DNA of 64,000 nucleotides from Sphingopyxis sp. 2PD (GTDB lineage Bacteria > Pseudomonadota > Alphaproteobacteria > Sphingomonadales > Sphingomonadaceae). The notes under the pieces are model-generated. The model was not told where the DNA came from. It ran no database searches and saw only the letters and a program-made list of their open reading frames with translations. This document shows positions 26,082 to 35,875 of the stretch, piece by piece; positions within the stretch are counted from its first letter, which is position 1, and the number at the start of each line of letters is the position of its first letter. Location of the stretch: assembly GCF_005503695.1 (NCBI RefSeq), contig NZ_SCMU01000002.1, forward strand, positions 1 through 64,000, read 5' to 3'. Position numbers and translations under genes: made by a program.

Positions 26082-27284
26082 ATGGGTCACGGTTTCGATA
26101 CGGCGCGGCTGGGCCGCATCCCCGCCTTTCTTGAGGCCAAATATGTCGGCCCCGGCCGCTTGCCGCACGCGGCGACCTTGGTGTCGCGGCGCGGTGAGAT
26201 CGCGCATCGCTCGTGCATCGGCGAGGCGCGTCCGGGCGCGGCGCTGAAAGAGGATGCGATCTTCCGCATCGCCAGCATGACCAAGCCGATCACCAGCATC
26301 GCATTCATGATGTTGGTCGAGGAGGGCAAGGTCGCGCTGTCCGATCCGCTGGTCAAATTTTGCCCCGAGTTCAAGGACACCGGCGTCTTCGTCGCGGGCG
26401 GCGGCAATGTGCCGTTCCTGACCCGGCCGCCGACGCAGCCGATCCGCATGGTCGACCTGCTGCGCCACACCGCGGGACTCACCTATGGCTTTCAGGAGCG
26501 CACCCCGGTCGATGCCGCGTATCGCAAGGCCCGGATCGACGATTTCGACGCTGATTATACGATGGACAGCTTCATCGAAGGGCTGGCAAAAATACCGCTC
26601 CAGTTCGACCCCGGCGCGCGCTGGAATTATTCGATGGCGACCGACGTACTCGGCGCGGTGATCGAGCGGATCGAGGGCAAGCCGTTCGCACAAGTCTTGC
26701 AGGAGCGCATCTTTGGCCCGCTCGGCATGGTCGACACCGGGTTCAAGGTGCCCGCCGACCAGCAGCACCGGCTGACCGATTGCTACGCCTTCGATCCCGT
26801 GGCCAAGATGAAGCCCTTCGATAGCGGCGACAAGAGCCGCTGGGCGAAGGATCGCAGCTTTCATTCGGGCGGCGGCGGACTCGCCTCGACCCTGCACGAC
26901 TATCACCGTTTCTGCCTGATGCTGCTCGGTGGCGGCAAGCTTGGCGATGTGCGGATCATCAGCCGCAAGACGCTGGACCTGATGACGTCGAACCACCTGG
27001 TCGGCGGCGGCGACCTCGTCCAGCACAGCGTCGGTATCTTTTCGGAGGCCGAAAATGCCGGGGTCGGCTTTGGCCTTGGCTTTGCGGTGAACGAAAGCCC
27101 GGCGCAGACGATGACCCCCGGGTCAGTCGGCGATTTTTACTGGGGCGGCATGTTCTCGACCGGCTTTTTCGTCGATCCGGTCGAGCAAATCTGCATGGTG
27201 TTCATGACGCAGCTGATGCCATCCTCCACCTATCCCGTGCGGCGCGAGGTCAAGACACTGGTCCACGCCGCGATTGACGACTGA
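26082..27284 (+). CDS. Class C beta-lactamase-like serine hydrolase (esterase family)
   Basis: A 400-residue protein of the beta-lactamase/penicillin-binding-protein fold. SMTK (Ser65-Lys68) is the SxxK nucleophile motif and [11 protein letters not shown] supplies the Tyr motif. There is no signal peptide, so it acts in the cytosol and is more likely an esterase, lactonase or CoA-thioester hydrolase than a beta-lactamase. AGGA lies before ATG 26082. It is ten bases after the SDR stop and shares the operon; a lactone-opening role would suit a 4-hydroxyacid pathway but is only a guess. Confidence 0.85.
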   Translation: MGHGFDTARLGRIPAFLEAKYVGPGRLPHAATLVSRRGEIAHRSCIGEARPGAALKEDAIFRIASMTKPITSIAFMMLVEEGKVALSDPLVKFCPEFKDTGVFVAGGGNVPFLTRPPTQPIRMVDLLRHTAGLTYGFQERTPVDAAYRKARIDDFDADYTMDSFIEGLAKIPLQFDPGARWNYSMATDVLGAVIERIEGKPFAQVLQERIFGPLGMVDTGFKVPADQQHRLTDCYAFDPVAKMKPFDSGDKSRWAKDRSFHSGGGGLASTLHDYHRFCLMLLGGGKLGDVRIISRKTLDLMTSNHLVGGGDLVQHSVGIFSEAENAGVGFGLGFAVNESPAQTMTPGSVGDFYWGGMFSTGFFVDPVEQICMVFMTQLMPSSTYPVRREVKTLVHAAIDD

Positions 27285-27300
27285 TTTGAGAACCCACCCC

Positions 27301-27373
27301 CGTTCGTGTCGAGCGAAGTCGAGACACGCGAAGCGCAGCGCTAGACGCTTCTCGACTTCGCTCGAAGCGAACG
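27301..27373. repeat. Inverted repeat, family A
   Basis: The arms CGTTCGTGTCGAGCGAAGTC... and ...GACTTCGCTCGAAGCGAACG flank a short loop. The second arm is diverged at GAAGC, unlike the perfect copy at 2159-2237. It lies between the serine hydrolase and the fused hydratase/dehydrogenase genes. Confidence 0.85.
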
Positions 27374-27394
27374 GCATCTTTTAAGGAGCCTGAA

Positions 27395-29428
<2,034 letters not shown>

Positions 29429-29451
29429 ACCCGCTTTCGATTACGATCAGC

Positions 29452-29495
29452 AGGCCGTCTGTCCCGACCCGGGGCAGGCGGCCTTTGCTTTTGCC
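29452..29495 (+). terminator. Intrinsic terminator after the fused hydratase/dehydrogenase gene
   Basis: AGGCCGTCTGTCCC and GGGGCAGGCGGCCT form a 14-base stem (two G-U pairs) around GACC, followed by TTGCTTTTG. It lies 24 bases after the stop. Confidence 0.8.
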
Positions 29496-29572
29496 GAATG
29501 CCGCCGCGGGCGGACGCAAATAGTTGCGATTCAGGGTTAAAGCGCTGGCAACGCCTGCCGTTACGGCAGAGC

Positions 29573-29809
29573 ATGATTGCCATGTCGTTTTTCGCCCTGC
29601 TGCTGCTCACGGGCAGCGTTCCGGTCGCCGCTCCGGTAGCCGCTCCGCCAGCAAGCGCGGTCGGAGTGGCGCGGGCGCGCGTCCTGGCGCCCGCCGAGGT
29701 GCGACGCGTCGATGGCCGGATCGAGGTGCGGACGGGCGACCGCCGCGCGCCGACGCAGGTGCATCGCGGCGAACGCAAGGACGGCGGCCAGACGGCGGAT
29801 TTTTACTAG
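29573..29809 (+). CDS. Small exported protein, unknown function
   Basis: A 78-residue protein with a signal-peptide-like start (MIAMSFFALLLLTGSVPVA) and a basic, Arg-rich mature part ending GGQTADFY. ATG 29582 is an alternative start. No strong ribosome binding site and no recognised family; the hydrophobic leader and GC-rich codon use are the reasons for keeping it. Confidence 0.45.
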   Translation: MIAMSFFALLLLTGSVPVAAPVAAPPASAVGVARARVLAPAEVRRVDGRIEVRTGDRRAPTQVHRGERKDGGQTADFY

Positions 29810-29833
29810 AGTCTGTCCTGTTCAAATTGATCC

Positions 29834-29899
29834 GTAGCCCTGAGCTTGTCGGAGGGCACTTCTCGCCGAGAAGCGCCCTTCGACAGGCTCAGGGCTACG
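29834..29899. repeat. Inverted repeat, family B
   Basis: GTAGCCCTGAGCTTGTCGG and its partner CGACAGGCTCAGGGCTAC enclose a loop with a further complementary core (GGGCACTTCTCGCCGAGAAGCGCCC). Confidence 0.85.
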
Positions 29900-29950
29900 A
29901 TGGCTTGATTCAGCCTGAGCAGGGCCGACCCTAGAACCGACCCAAACTCC

Positions 29951-30021
29951 CGTTCGTGTCGAGCGAAGTCGAGACACGGCAGAACAGCGCCAGACGCATC
30001 TCGACTTCGCTCGATGCGAAC
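29951..30021. repeat. Inverted repeat, family A
   Basis: CGTTCGTGTCGAGCGAAG at one end and CTTCGCTCGATGCGAACG at the other. It lies 52 bases after the family B repeat, next to the 3' end of mmsB, so two different elements sit side by side in the converging gap. Confidence 0.85.
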
Positions 30022-30039
30022 GGAGTTGGGTGTAATGCG

Positions 30040-30915
30040 TCAGCCCTGCAACGTCTGGATGATCGCCGAAAAATCGCGGCCGTCCTTGTCGGCCTCGACG
30101 AACGCTTCGTACAGCGCACGCGCCTTCGATCCCATCGGAACATCGGCGTTAACGCTGGCCGCCGCTTCCATCGCCAGCCGCAAGTCCTTGAGCATCAGCG
30201 CCGCGGCGAACCCGCCCTTGTAGTCATTGTCGGCGGGGGTCGTCGGGCCGACACCGGGCAGCGGCGCATAGCTGGTCAGCGACCAGCACTGCCCCGACGA
30301 CACGCTGGCGATGTCGAAGAATTTCTGCGGGTCGAGTCCGAGCTTCTGCGCGAGCGCAAGCGTCTCGCACGTCGCGACCATCGACGCGCCGAGCAGCATG
30401 TTGTTGCAGATCTTCGCGCCCTGCCCCGCCCCAGCATCGCCCGCATGGATCACCGCCTTGCCCATTTTGGCGAGGATCGGTTCCGCGCGTGCAAAGCCTT
30501 CATCGGTACCGCCGACCATGAAGGTGAGCGTCCCCGCATTGGCAGCGGCGATGCCGCCCGAAACCGGCGCATCGACCGCGACGAGGCCTTTGGCCGTCGC
30601 GGCTTCGATATTGGCGCGCGCGGTCGCGACGTCGATCGTCGAGCAATCGAGGAGCAGCGTGCCCGGCGCGGCGTTCGGAAAGACGTCGGCTTCATATACC
30701 GACGCGACATGCTTGCCCGCGGGCAGCATCGTGACGACCGCTTCGGCGCCGGTCACCGCGTCGGCGGCGGAGGCGGCGCGGGTGCAGCCCGCCTCGACGG
30801 CGCGTGCGAGAGCCTCTTCGCTGAGGTCGAAGGCGCGGACCTCATGGCCCGCCTTGGCGAGGTTCGCGGCCATCCCGCCGCCCATGTTGCCGAGTCCGAT
30901 GAATGCGATTTTCAT
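30040..30915 (-). CDS. mmsB: 3-Hydroxyisobutyrate dehydrogenase
   Basis: A 291-residue NAD-dependent beta-hydroxyacid dehydrogenase that oxidises 3-hydroxyisobutyrate to methylmalonate semialdehyde in valine breakdown. FIGLGNMGGGMAANL (N-terminus) is the NAD motif, DAPVSGGIAAA is the family substrate motif, and GAKICNNMLL contains the catalytic Lys. It is the last gene of the valine cluster. Its ribosome binding site GGGAGGGGAG lies in the arm of a repeat hairpin directly before ATG 30915. Confidence 0.95.
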   Translation of the reverse strand: MKIAFIGLGNMGGGMAANLAKAGHEVRAFDLSEEALARAVEAGCTRAASAADAVTGAEAVVTMLPAGKHVASVYEADVFPNAAPGTLLLDCSTIDVATARANIEAATAKGLVAVDAPVSGGIAAANAGTLTFMVGGTDEGFARAEPILAKMGKAVIHAGDAGAGQGAKICNNMLLGASMVATCETLALAQKLGLDPQKFFDIASVSSGQCWSLTSYAPLPGVGPTTPADNDYKGGFAAALMLKDLRLAMEAAASVNADVPMGSKARALYEAFVEADKDGRDFSAIIQTLQG

Positions 30916-30924
30916 TTTGTCTCC

Positions 30925-31029
30925 CCTCCCGCTTGCGGGAGGGGCCGGGGGAGGCCCTGTCCCGAATATTGAACTGGTGGAGAGGAAACAGACCCTCCCC
31001 TAACCCCTCCCGCAAGCGGGAGGGGGACT
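30925..31029. repeat. Inverted repeat, family D, overlapping the mmsB ribosome binding site
   Basis: Close relative of 22224-22322, with hairpins of CCCTCCCGCTTGCGGGAGGG at both ends. In the mmsB transcript, the end at 30921-30942 reads as CCCCTCCCGC/GCGGGAGGGG, and the second arm is the ribosome binding site. Confidence 0.85.
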
Positions 31030-31033
31030 GGGC

Positions 31034-31816
31034 TCACCGCCCCTTCCAAACGCCTTCGCGTTTCTCGATAAAGGCGGCCATGCCCTCGGCCTTGTCCTCG
31101 GTCGCGGCGAGGATCTGGAACAGGCGGCGTTCGTAGATCAGCCCTTGATCGAGCGTCGTTTCGAAGGCGGCGTTGACCATGTCCTTGTTCACCATCGCGG
31201 CCATCGGCGGCATCGACGCGATGATGGTCGCGGTCTTCACCGCTTCGTCTACCAGCGTGTCATGCGGAACGACGCGGGCGACGAGGCCCGAGCGTTCGGC
31301 TTCGGCAGCGTCCATCATCCGGCCGGTCAGGCACATTTCCATCGCCTTCGCCTTGCCGATCGCGCGCGTCAGCCGCTGCGATCCGCCCATGCCAGGCGCG
31401 ACGCCGAGCTTGATTTCGGGCTGGCCGAATTTCGCCTTTTCGGACGCGATGATGAAGTCGGCCATCATCGCCAGTTCGCACCCGCCGCCCAGCGCGAAGC
31501 CGTTGACCGCGGCGATCCAGGGCTTGCGCACCTTCTTCACAAAATCGCTTGTCCATTTCGAGAAAAAGTCCTCGAGGTAGAAATCGGACGCGGGCTTGTC
31601 GGCCATTTCCTTGATGTCGGCGCCCGCGGCGAAGGCCTTGTCGCCCGATCCGGTGAGCACCGCACAGCGCTGGCTGTCGTCGGCCTCGAACGCCGCGAAG
31701 GCCGCGATCAGATCGTCGAGCACGCTGGAGTTGAGCGCATTCAGCGCCTGCGGGCGGTTGAGCGTCACCAGCGTGACGGCACCGCGCGTTTCGACGAGGA
31801 GGGTTTCGTAGGTCAT
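31034..31816 (-). CDS. Enoyl-CoA hydratase (crotonase family)
   Basis: A 260-residue hydratase, probably acting on methacrylyl-CoA in valine degradation. AAGADIKEM and [15 protein letters not shown] are the oxyanion-hole segments and the Glu-containing helix; [14 protein letters not shown] follows, as in short-chain enoyl-CoA hydratases. ATG 31816 is preferred over TTG 31822 because GGAG is nine bases before it. It stands between the hydrolase gene and mmsB, separated from each by a repeat. Confidence 0.93.
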   Translation of the reverse strand: MTYETLLVETRGAVTLVTLNRPQALNALNSSVLDDLIAAFAAFEADDSQRCAVLTGSGDKAFAAGADIKEMADKPASDFYLEDFFSKWTSDFVKKVRKPWIAAVNGFALGGGCELAMMADFIIASEKAKFGQPEIKLGVAPGMGGSQRLTRAIGKAKAMEMCLTGRMMDAAEAERSGLVARVVPHDTLVDEAVKTATIIASMPPMAAMVNKDMVNAAFETTLDQGLIYERRLFQILAATEDKAEGMAAFIEKREGVWKGR

Positions 31817-31837
31817 TTTCAAATTCTCCGATCAATC

Positions 31838-31909
31838 GTCATGCCGGACTTGATCCGGCATCCATTCCAGCGAGGCCCGAATGGACCCCGGATCAAGTCC
31901 GGGGTGACG
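31838..31909. repeat. Inverted repeat, family C
   Basis: GTCATGCCGGACTTGATCCGG and CCGGATCAAGTCCGGGGTGAC are the outer arms; ATTCCAGCG...CGAATGG forms an inner part. It lies between two genes of the valine cluster. Confidence 0.8.
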
Positions 31910-31930
31910 AGGCAGGGTAGCGGCAAAGGC

Positions 31931-32977
31931 TCAGGTAAGCGGCGTCCATTTCTCATTCTCGGGCAGCGGCGCGAAGATCGCGTCGATCCAGTCGTCGGTC
32001 ACCGCTTCGGGCGTCGGCGGATCCCATTTCGGGCTGTTGTCCTTGTCGATGATCAGCGCGCGGACGCCTTCGATGAAATCGTGCATCGCGACGACGCGGC
32101 TGCCGATCGCATATTCCTGTGTCATCTGCGCGGCAAAGTCGTGCATCGCCCCGCCTTCCTTCAATTGGCGGAGCGCGACCTTGCAAGTCTGCGGCGATTT
32201 GCTGTGCAGCGCCGCAAGCTCCTTTTCCGCCCATTCTCCGCCATCGGCTTCGAGCGCGGCGAGAATGTCTTCATAGGTGTCGCTGGCGAACAGCCGGTTG
32301 ATCTTGTCGATCTGGTGCGTGATCTCCGCGGGCGGCGCGGTGACCGACAGTTCGCCCAATATGCCGCCGATGCGATCGGGATGCACGGCGATCCGCTTTT
32401 TCGCTTCGGCCAGATGTTCGGACGGCAGATAATGCGTCGCGAGTCCGAGCGCGAGACATTCGGCGCCGTCGAGCCGCGCCCCGGTAAGCGCAAGGAACAC
32501 CCCGACGCGGCCTTCGAGTCGTGGGAGGTACCAGCCGCCGCCGACGTCGGGGAACAGGCCGATCCCCGTCTCGGGCATCGCAAAGCGCGTATGCTCGGTC
32601 GCGATGCGATATTTCGCCGGCTGCGAAATGCCGACCCCGCCGCCCATCGTGATCCCGTCCATGAAAGCGACGACGGGCTTGGGGTAAGTGAACAGCAGAT
32701 GGTTGAGACGATATTCGGTATGGAAGAAGGCGCGCGCTTCGACCCCGTCCTTCGCACCGCTCTCGGCGAGCATGCGGATGTCGCCCCCAGCGCAGAAGCC
32801 GCGCCCCTCGCTATGGTCGATGATCACCGCTTCGATCGCGTCGTCATCGCGCCATTTGATGAGCGCGTCGATCATCGCTTCGCACATCGCGAGGTTGAGC
32901 GCATGGATCGCCTTGGGGCGATTGAGCGACAGGCGGCCGATGCGACCGTCGGTGGAGATGAGAATGTCTTCGGTCAT
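31931..32977 (-). CDS. 3-Hydroxyisobutyryl-CoA hydrolase
   Basis: A 348-residue crotonase-fold hydrolase that releases CoA from 3-hydroxyisobutyryl-CoA. CAGGDIRML and DGITMGGGVGIS are the oxyanion-hole parts, ETGIGLFPDVGGGWYLPR carries the conserved Glu/Asp of the hydrolase subgroup, and the C-terminal half (KWDPPTPEAV) matches HIBCH proteins. ATG 32977 overlaps the isobutyryl-CoA dehydrogenase stop as ATGA. Confidence 0.93.
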   Translation of the reverse strand: MTEDILISTDGRIGRLSLNRPKAIHALNLAMCEAMIDALIKWRDDDAIEAVIIDHSEGRGFCAGGDIRMLAESGAKDGVEARAFFHTEYRLNHLLFTYPKPVVAFMDGITMGGGVGISQPAKYRIATEHTRFAMPETGIGLFPDVGGGWYLPRLEGRVGVFLALTGARLDGAECLALGLATHYLPSEHLAEAKKRIAVHPDRIGGILGELSVTAPPAEITHQIDKINRLFASDTYEDILAALEADGGEWAEKELAALHSKSPQTCKVALRQLKEGGAMHDFAAQMTQEYAIGSRVVAMHDFIEGVRALIIDKDNSPKWDPPTPEAVTDDWIDAIFAPLPENEKWTPLT

Positions 32978-34119
32978 TGGCGCAGCAAATCCCTTCCGAC
33001 GATCATCCGCATCACCTGGTTGGTGCCTTCGAGGATCGAGTGGACGCGGAGGTCACGCCAGAAACGCTCGATCGGATAATCACGCAAATAGCCGTAGCCG
33101 CCGAACAATTGCAGCGCGTCGTTGACGATCTTGCTGCCATTGTCGGTCGCGAGCCGCTTCGCCATCGCCGAGAAGCGCGACTTGTCGGGCGCATTCGCGG
33201 TGACCTTGGCCGCGGCGAGATAGAGCAAGGCGCGCGAGGCTTCGAGGTCGGTCGCCATGTCGGCGAGCATGAACTGGGTGTTCTGGAAATCGGCGACCGG
33301 CTGCCCGAATTGCTGGCGGTCCTTGGTATAGGCGATCGCCTCGTCGAGGCAGCGCTGCGCACCGCCCAAGGAACAGGCGCCGATGTTAAGGCGGCCGCCA
33401 TCGAGCCCCGCCATCGCAAAGCGGAAGCCGTCGCCCTCGGCACCGACGAGATTTTCGATCGGTACACGACAATCCTCGAAGATCACCTGCGCGGTGGGCG
33501 AGGCATTCCAGCCGAGCTTCTTTTCGGGGGCGCCGAAGCTCAATCCCGGCGTGTCCTTTTCGATGACGAGGCAGGAAATACCCTTCGATTTTTCCTCGCC
33601 GGTGCGGACCATGCAGACATAGATGTCGTTGACCCCGGCGCCCGAAATGAACTGCTTCGTGCCGTTCAGCACATAATGGTCGCCGTCCCTTTTCGCGGTC
33701 GTCTTGAGTGCCGCGGCGTCGGACCCCGAGCCGGGTTCGGTGAGGCAATAGCTCGCGATCTTGTCCATGCTGACCAGGCTCGGCAGGTAGCGGTCCTTGA
33801 TCGCCGCGCCGCCGAAACGGTCGATCATCCACGTCGCCATATTGTGGATCGACACATAAGCGCTGGTGGCGGGACAGCCATAGGCCATCGCCTCCATGAT
33901 CAGCGCCGCCTCGAGCCGCCCCAGCCCGATGCCGCCCGATTCCTCAGCGACATAAATGGCGCCGAAGCCAAGCTCGCCCGCGGCCTTCCACACCTCGACC
34001 GGATAATGGCATTTCTCGTCCCATTCGGCGGCAAAGGGCGTGATGCGGTCGGCGGTGAACTTGCGCGCCATGTCCTGAATGGCGAGCTGGTCGTCGGTAA
34101 GCTGGAACTGGTCGGTCAT
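32974..34119 (-). CDS. Isobutyryl-CoA dehydrogenase
   Basis: A 381-residue short-chain acyl-CoA dehydrogenase that converts isobutyryl-CoA to methacrylyl-CoA. CLTEPGSGSDAAALKT is the FAD signature; the catalytic Glu lies in SILEGTNQVMRM; RQQFGQPVADFQNTQF and GGYGYLRDYPIERFWRD are family features. The context (hydratase, HIBYL-CoA hydrolase, mmsA, mmsB) supports isobutyryl-CoA. ATG 34119 has GGGA six bases before it; ATG 34125 would overlap the upstream stop as ATGA but abuts the same GGGA. Confidence 0.93.
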   Translation of the reverse strand: MTDQFQLTDDQLAIQDMARKFTADRITPFAAEWDEKCHYPVEVWKAAGELGFGAIYVAEESGGIGLGRLEAALIMEAMAYGCPATSAYVSIHNMATWMIDRFGGAAIKDRYLPSLVSMDKIASYCLTEPGSGSDAAALKTTAKRDGDHYVLNGTKQFISGAGVNDIYVCMVRTGEEKSKGISCLVIEKDTPGLSFGAPEKKLGWNASPTAQVIFEDCRVPIENLVGAEGDGFRFAMAGLDGGRLNIGACSLGGAQRCLDEAIAYTKDRQQFGQPVADFQNTQFMLADMATDLEASRALLYLAAAKVTANAPDKSRFSAMAKRLATDNGSKIVNDALQLFGGYGYLRDYPIERFWRDLRVHSILEGTNQVMRMIVGRDLLRQ

Positions 34120-34121
34120 GG

Positions 34122-34589
34122 TCATTCCCAAGAAAAAATTGTTCGCAAATCGCAGCCGTCTGGGTCTTCACCCTCGTTGAAGAGATCGACCCGGTCGATT
34201 GCGGTCAATTGCGCATCGGTCAGTGGCTTCGGCGATGAAAAATAAGCAGCCCCGTGCCTGCGGTTCCAGATGGCAACCCCGTATTCGCCTCCGCTTTTCC
34301 GCGAAGCGTAACGGACGTGGCCCTTTGCATTTCGCTTTAACGCGACAGCACCTTTAGGCTTACTCGCCCACCCGTTGCCATGAACGACAAGTGATCCGAA
34401 ATCGCCGCTCCAACGGAAGGAGCCACCATGGATTCCTCCAGTGAGCGTTTCGACACGCTCTCCAGGCAGGAGATCGATGATAGGCGAATAACCGCAAAAC
34501 CGGGCCGGACCGTCCAATTCGGCGGCTATAGCAGGAGCGTCGCACGAGATCGCAGCAGCGCATCCTATCAGGAAAAGGCGCCATATCAT
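34122..34589 (-). CDS. Exported protein of unknown function within the valine operon
   Basis: A 155-residue protein with a signal peptide (MIWRLFLIGCAAAISC, cleavage near AIAA-E). The mature part has Cys near both ends (ARFCGYS and DGCDLRT) that could form a disulphide. ATG 34589 overlaps the Rid-protein stop (ATGA) and its TGA overlaps a possible start of the dehydrogenase, so it is coupled on both sides. Base composition is AT-richer than its neighbours, suggesting it was inserted into the operon. No family was recognised. Confidence 0.72.
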   Translation of the reverse strand: MIWRLFLIGCAAAISCDAPAIAAELDGPARFCGYSPIIDLLPGERVETLTGGIHGGSFRWSGDFGSLVVHGNGWASKPKGAVALKRNAKGHVRYASRKSGGEYGVAIWNRRHGAAYFSSPKPLTDAQLTAIDRVDLFNEGEDPDGCDLRTIFSWE

Positions 34590-34987
34590 CCGTTGCCCCC
34601 AACGATGGCTTCGGCTTCGATTTCGACTTTCCACTCGGGGCGGATCAGCGCGGGGATGACGAGCATCGTCGAGGCGGGGCGGATGTCGCCGAACATCGCG
34701 CCATGCGCCCGCCCCACCAGATCCGCGTCCGCCGGATCGGTGATATACATGCGCGTGCGCACGACGTCGGCGGGCGAACCGCCAAGCGCTTCCAACGCCT
34801 CGCGAATGATCGTCAGGCAGCGCGCCGCCTGAACCCCCGCATCGCCGAGCGTCGAACTGCCATCGGCCTCGATCGGCGCGCAGCCCGCGACATCGATACG
34901 GTCCCCCACCCGAACCGCGCGGCTGTAGCCATAAACGGGTTCGAACGGGGAGGCCGAGCTATGATTGCGACGACCCGAATCAGCCAC
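34586..34987 (-). CDS. Rid-family (YjgF/YER057c/UK114) protein
   Basis: A 133-residue protein with the Rid fold pattern: YSRAVRVGDRIDVAG near the start, VVRTRMYITD in the middle and WKVEIEAEAI at the end. Where RidA enzymes that hydrolyse enamines/imines have PARS, this one reads PAST, so the key Arg appears lost and the canonical imine deaminase activity is doubtful. GTG 34987 overlaps the I78-inhibitor gene by eight bases, and the stop overlaps the next ATG. Its task in valine catabolism is not known. Confidence 0.85.
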   Translation of the reverse strand: MADSGRRNHSSASPFEPVYGYSRAVRVGDRIDVAGCAPIEADGSSTLGDAGVQAARCLTIIREALEALGGSPADVVRTRMYITDPADADLVGRAHGAMFGDIRPASTMLVIPALIRPEWKVEIEAEAIVGGNG

Positions 34988-35285
34988 AGGTGACCTGCGT
35001 GATCTTGTAGGCGTCGTCGTACATGATGTTCACGCGGTCCTGGCGGTAGTCCATCGTCATCGCGCTGCGCGGCGGGCCCCAGCGCAAGGTGCGGGCGCCG
35101 GATTGTTTGAGGATCGCCGCGCCCATTTCCGCGCTCGCAACATGGCCGACATGGCTCTGCACCGCATCGGCCTTGCACGTCATTGCGGCTTCGGGTGCCG
35201 CCGGGGTCGACTCGACCGGGGCTTCGCTGCTCGCGCAGGCGGCGAGCGGCAGGGCGGCGGCAATTGCAATCCAGCGAATATCCAT
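34980..35285 (-). CDS. Peptidase inhibitor I78 family lipoprotein
   Basis: A 101-residue lipoprotein (signal peptide, lipobox LAAC). The mature part reads VQSHVGHVAS...ARTLRWGPPRSAMTMDYRQDRVNI, then YDDAYKITQVTCG, the pattern of the I78 (potato-inhibitor-I-like) family with its DYRxDRxN loop and final CG. Such proteins may guard the envelope against serine proteases. GGGAG precedes ATG 35285. It lies in the valine operon between a lipoprotein and the Rid gene. Confidence 0.85.
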   Translation of the reverse strand: MDIRWIAIAAALPLAACASSEAPVESTPAAPEAAMTCKADAVQSHVGHVASAEMGAAILKQSGARTLRWGPPRSAMTMDYRQDRVNIMYDDAYKITQVTCG

Positions 35286-35308
35286 CGTGAGTCTCCCTTT
35301 CAAAACCG

Positions 35309-35821
35309 TCATCCGGCGCAGCGCGTATAGCGCATCGCGCCCGCCGCGGCACCCTCACCCATATCGCGGCGGACGAGCATTTTGCCGCCATCGGCAAGCG
35401 CGAGCTCGATCCGCCGATCCCATTCCTGCCCCTCGCCGCTGAACCGGTAATCGGCGACCAGCCGGTTCGCACCGCCTTCGCGGACGCGCGCGAGTTCGCC
35501 ATGCGATTCGTAAAAGCGCAGGTTCGTCGCATCGATCGTCACCGCGGTCAGATCGGCGCCCTTTTTCGCGGTGCAATCGGCAGTGTTCAGCGCCCAGCGG
35601 CCACGGATCGCCGCCGGGATCGCCGCGCCAGCGCCCGCGACGGGATCGCTCGCGGGATTGGTCGACGCTTCCTCCTTTGCTGTCCGCAGGTCGGCATCGA
35701 CTTCGGTATTCGGCACATCGGCGGGGGTCGCGGGCGCAGCCGCATCCTCCGCGTCAGATCGCTCGTCGCCACCGCCGCACGCCGCGAGCAGCAGCAGCGC
35801 GGGCATCGTCCAGATCTTCAT
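35309..35821 (-). CDS. Lipoprotein of unknown function
   Basis: A 170-residue lipoprotein: MKIWTMPALLLLAAC-G, then an acidic, Ala/Pro-rich linker of about 50 residues and a globular part (AIRGRWALNTADCTAKKGADL...) with Cys in TADC and YTRC. The globular part looks like a small beta-sheet domain. AAGGAG precedes ATG 35821. It lies 54 bases after mmsA on the same strand. Confidence 0.82.
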   Translation of the reverse strand: MKIWTMPALLLLAACGGGDERSDAEDAAAPATPADVPNTEVDADLRTAKEEASTNPASDPVAGAGAAIPAAIRGRWALNTADCTAKKGADLTAVTIDATNLRFYESHGELARVREGGANRLVADYRFSGEGQEWDRRIELALADGGKMLVRRDMGEGAAAGAMRYTRCAG

Positions 35822-35875
35822 CGTCCTTCTCCTTCGACAGGAGAAATGTCCGAGCCGGCTCACGGGTTGCCCCCG

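Noticed and set aside
26082..27284. True class C beta-lactamase
   Set aside because: No signal peptide and esterase-like context; only the fold and SxxK are shared.
31145..33079. 644-residue open frame antisense to valine-degradation genes
   Set aside because: Same reason; spans three real genes and an intergenic repeat.
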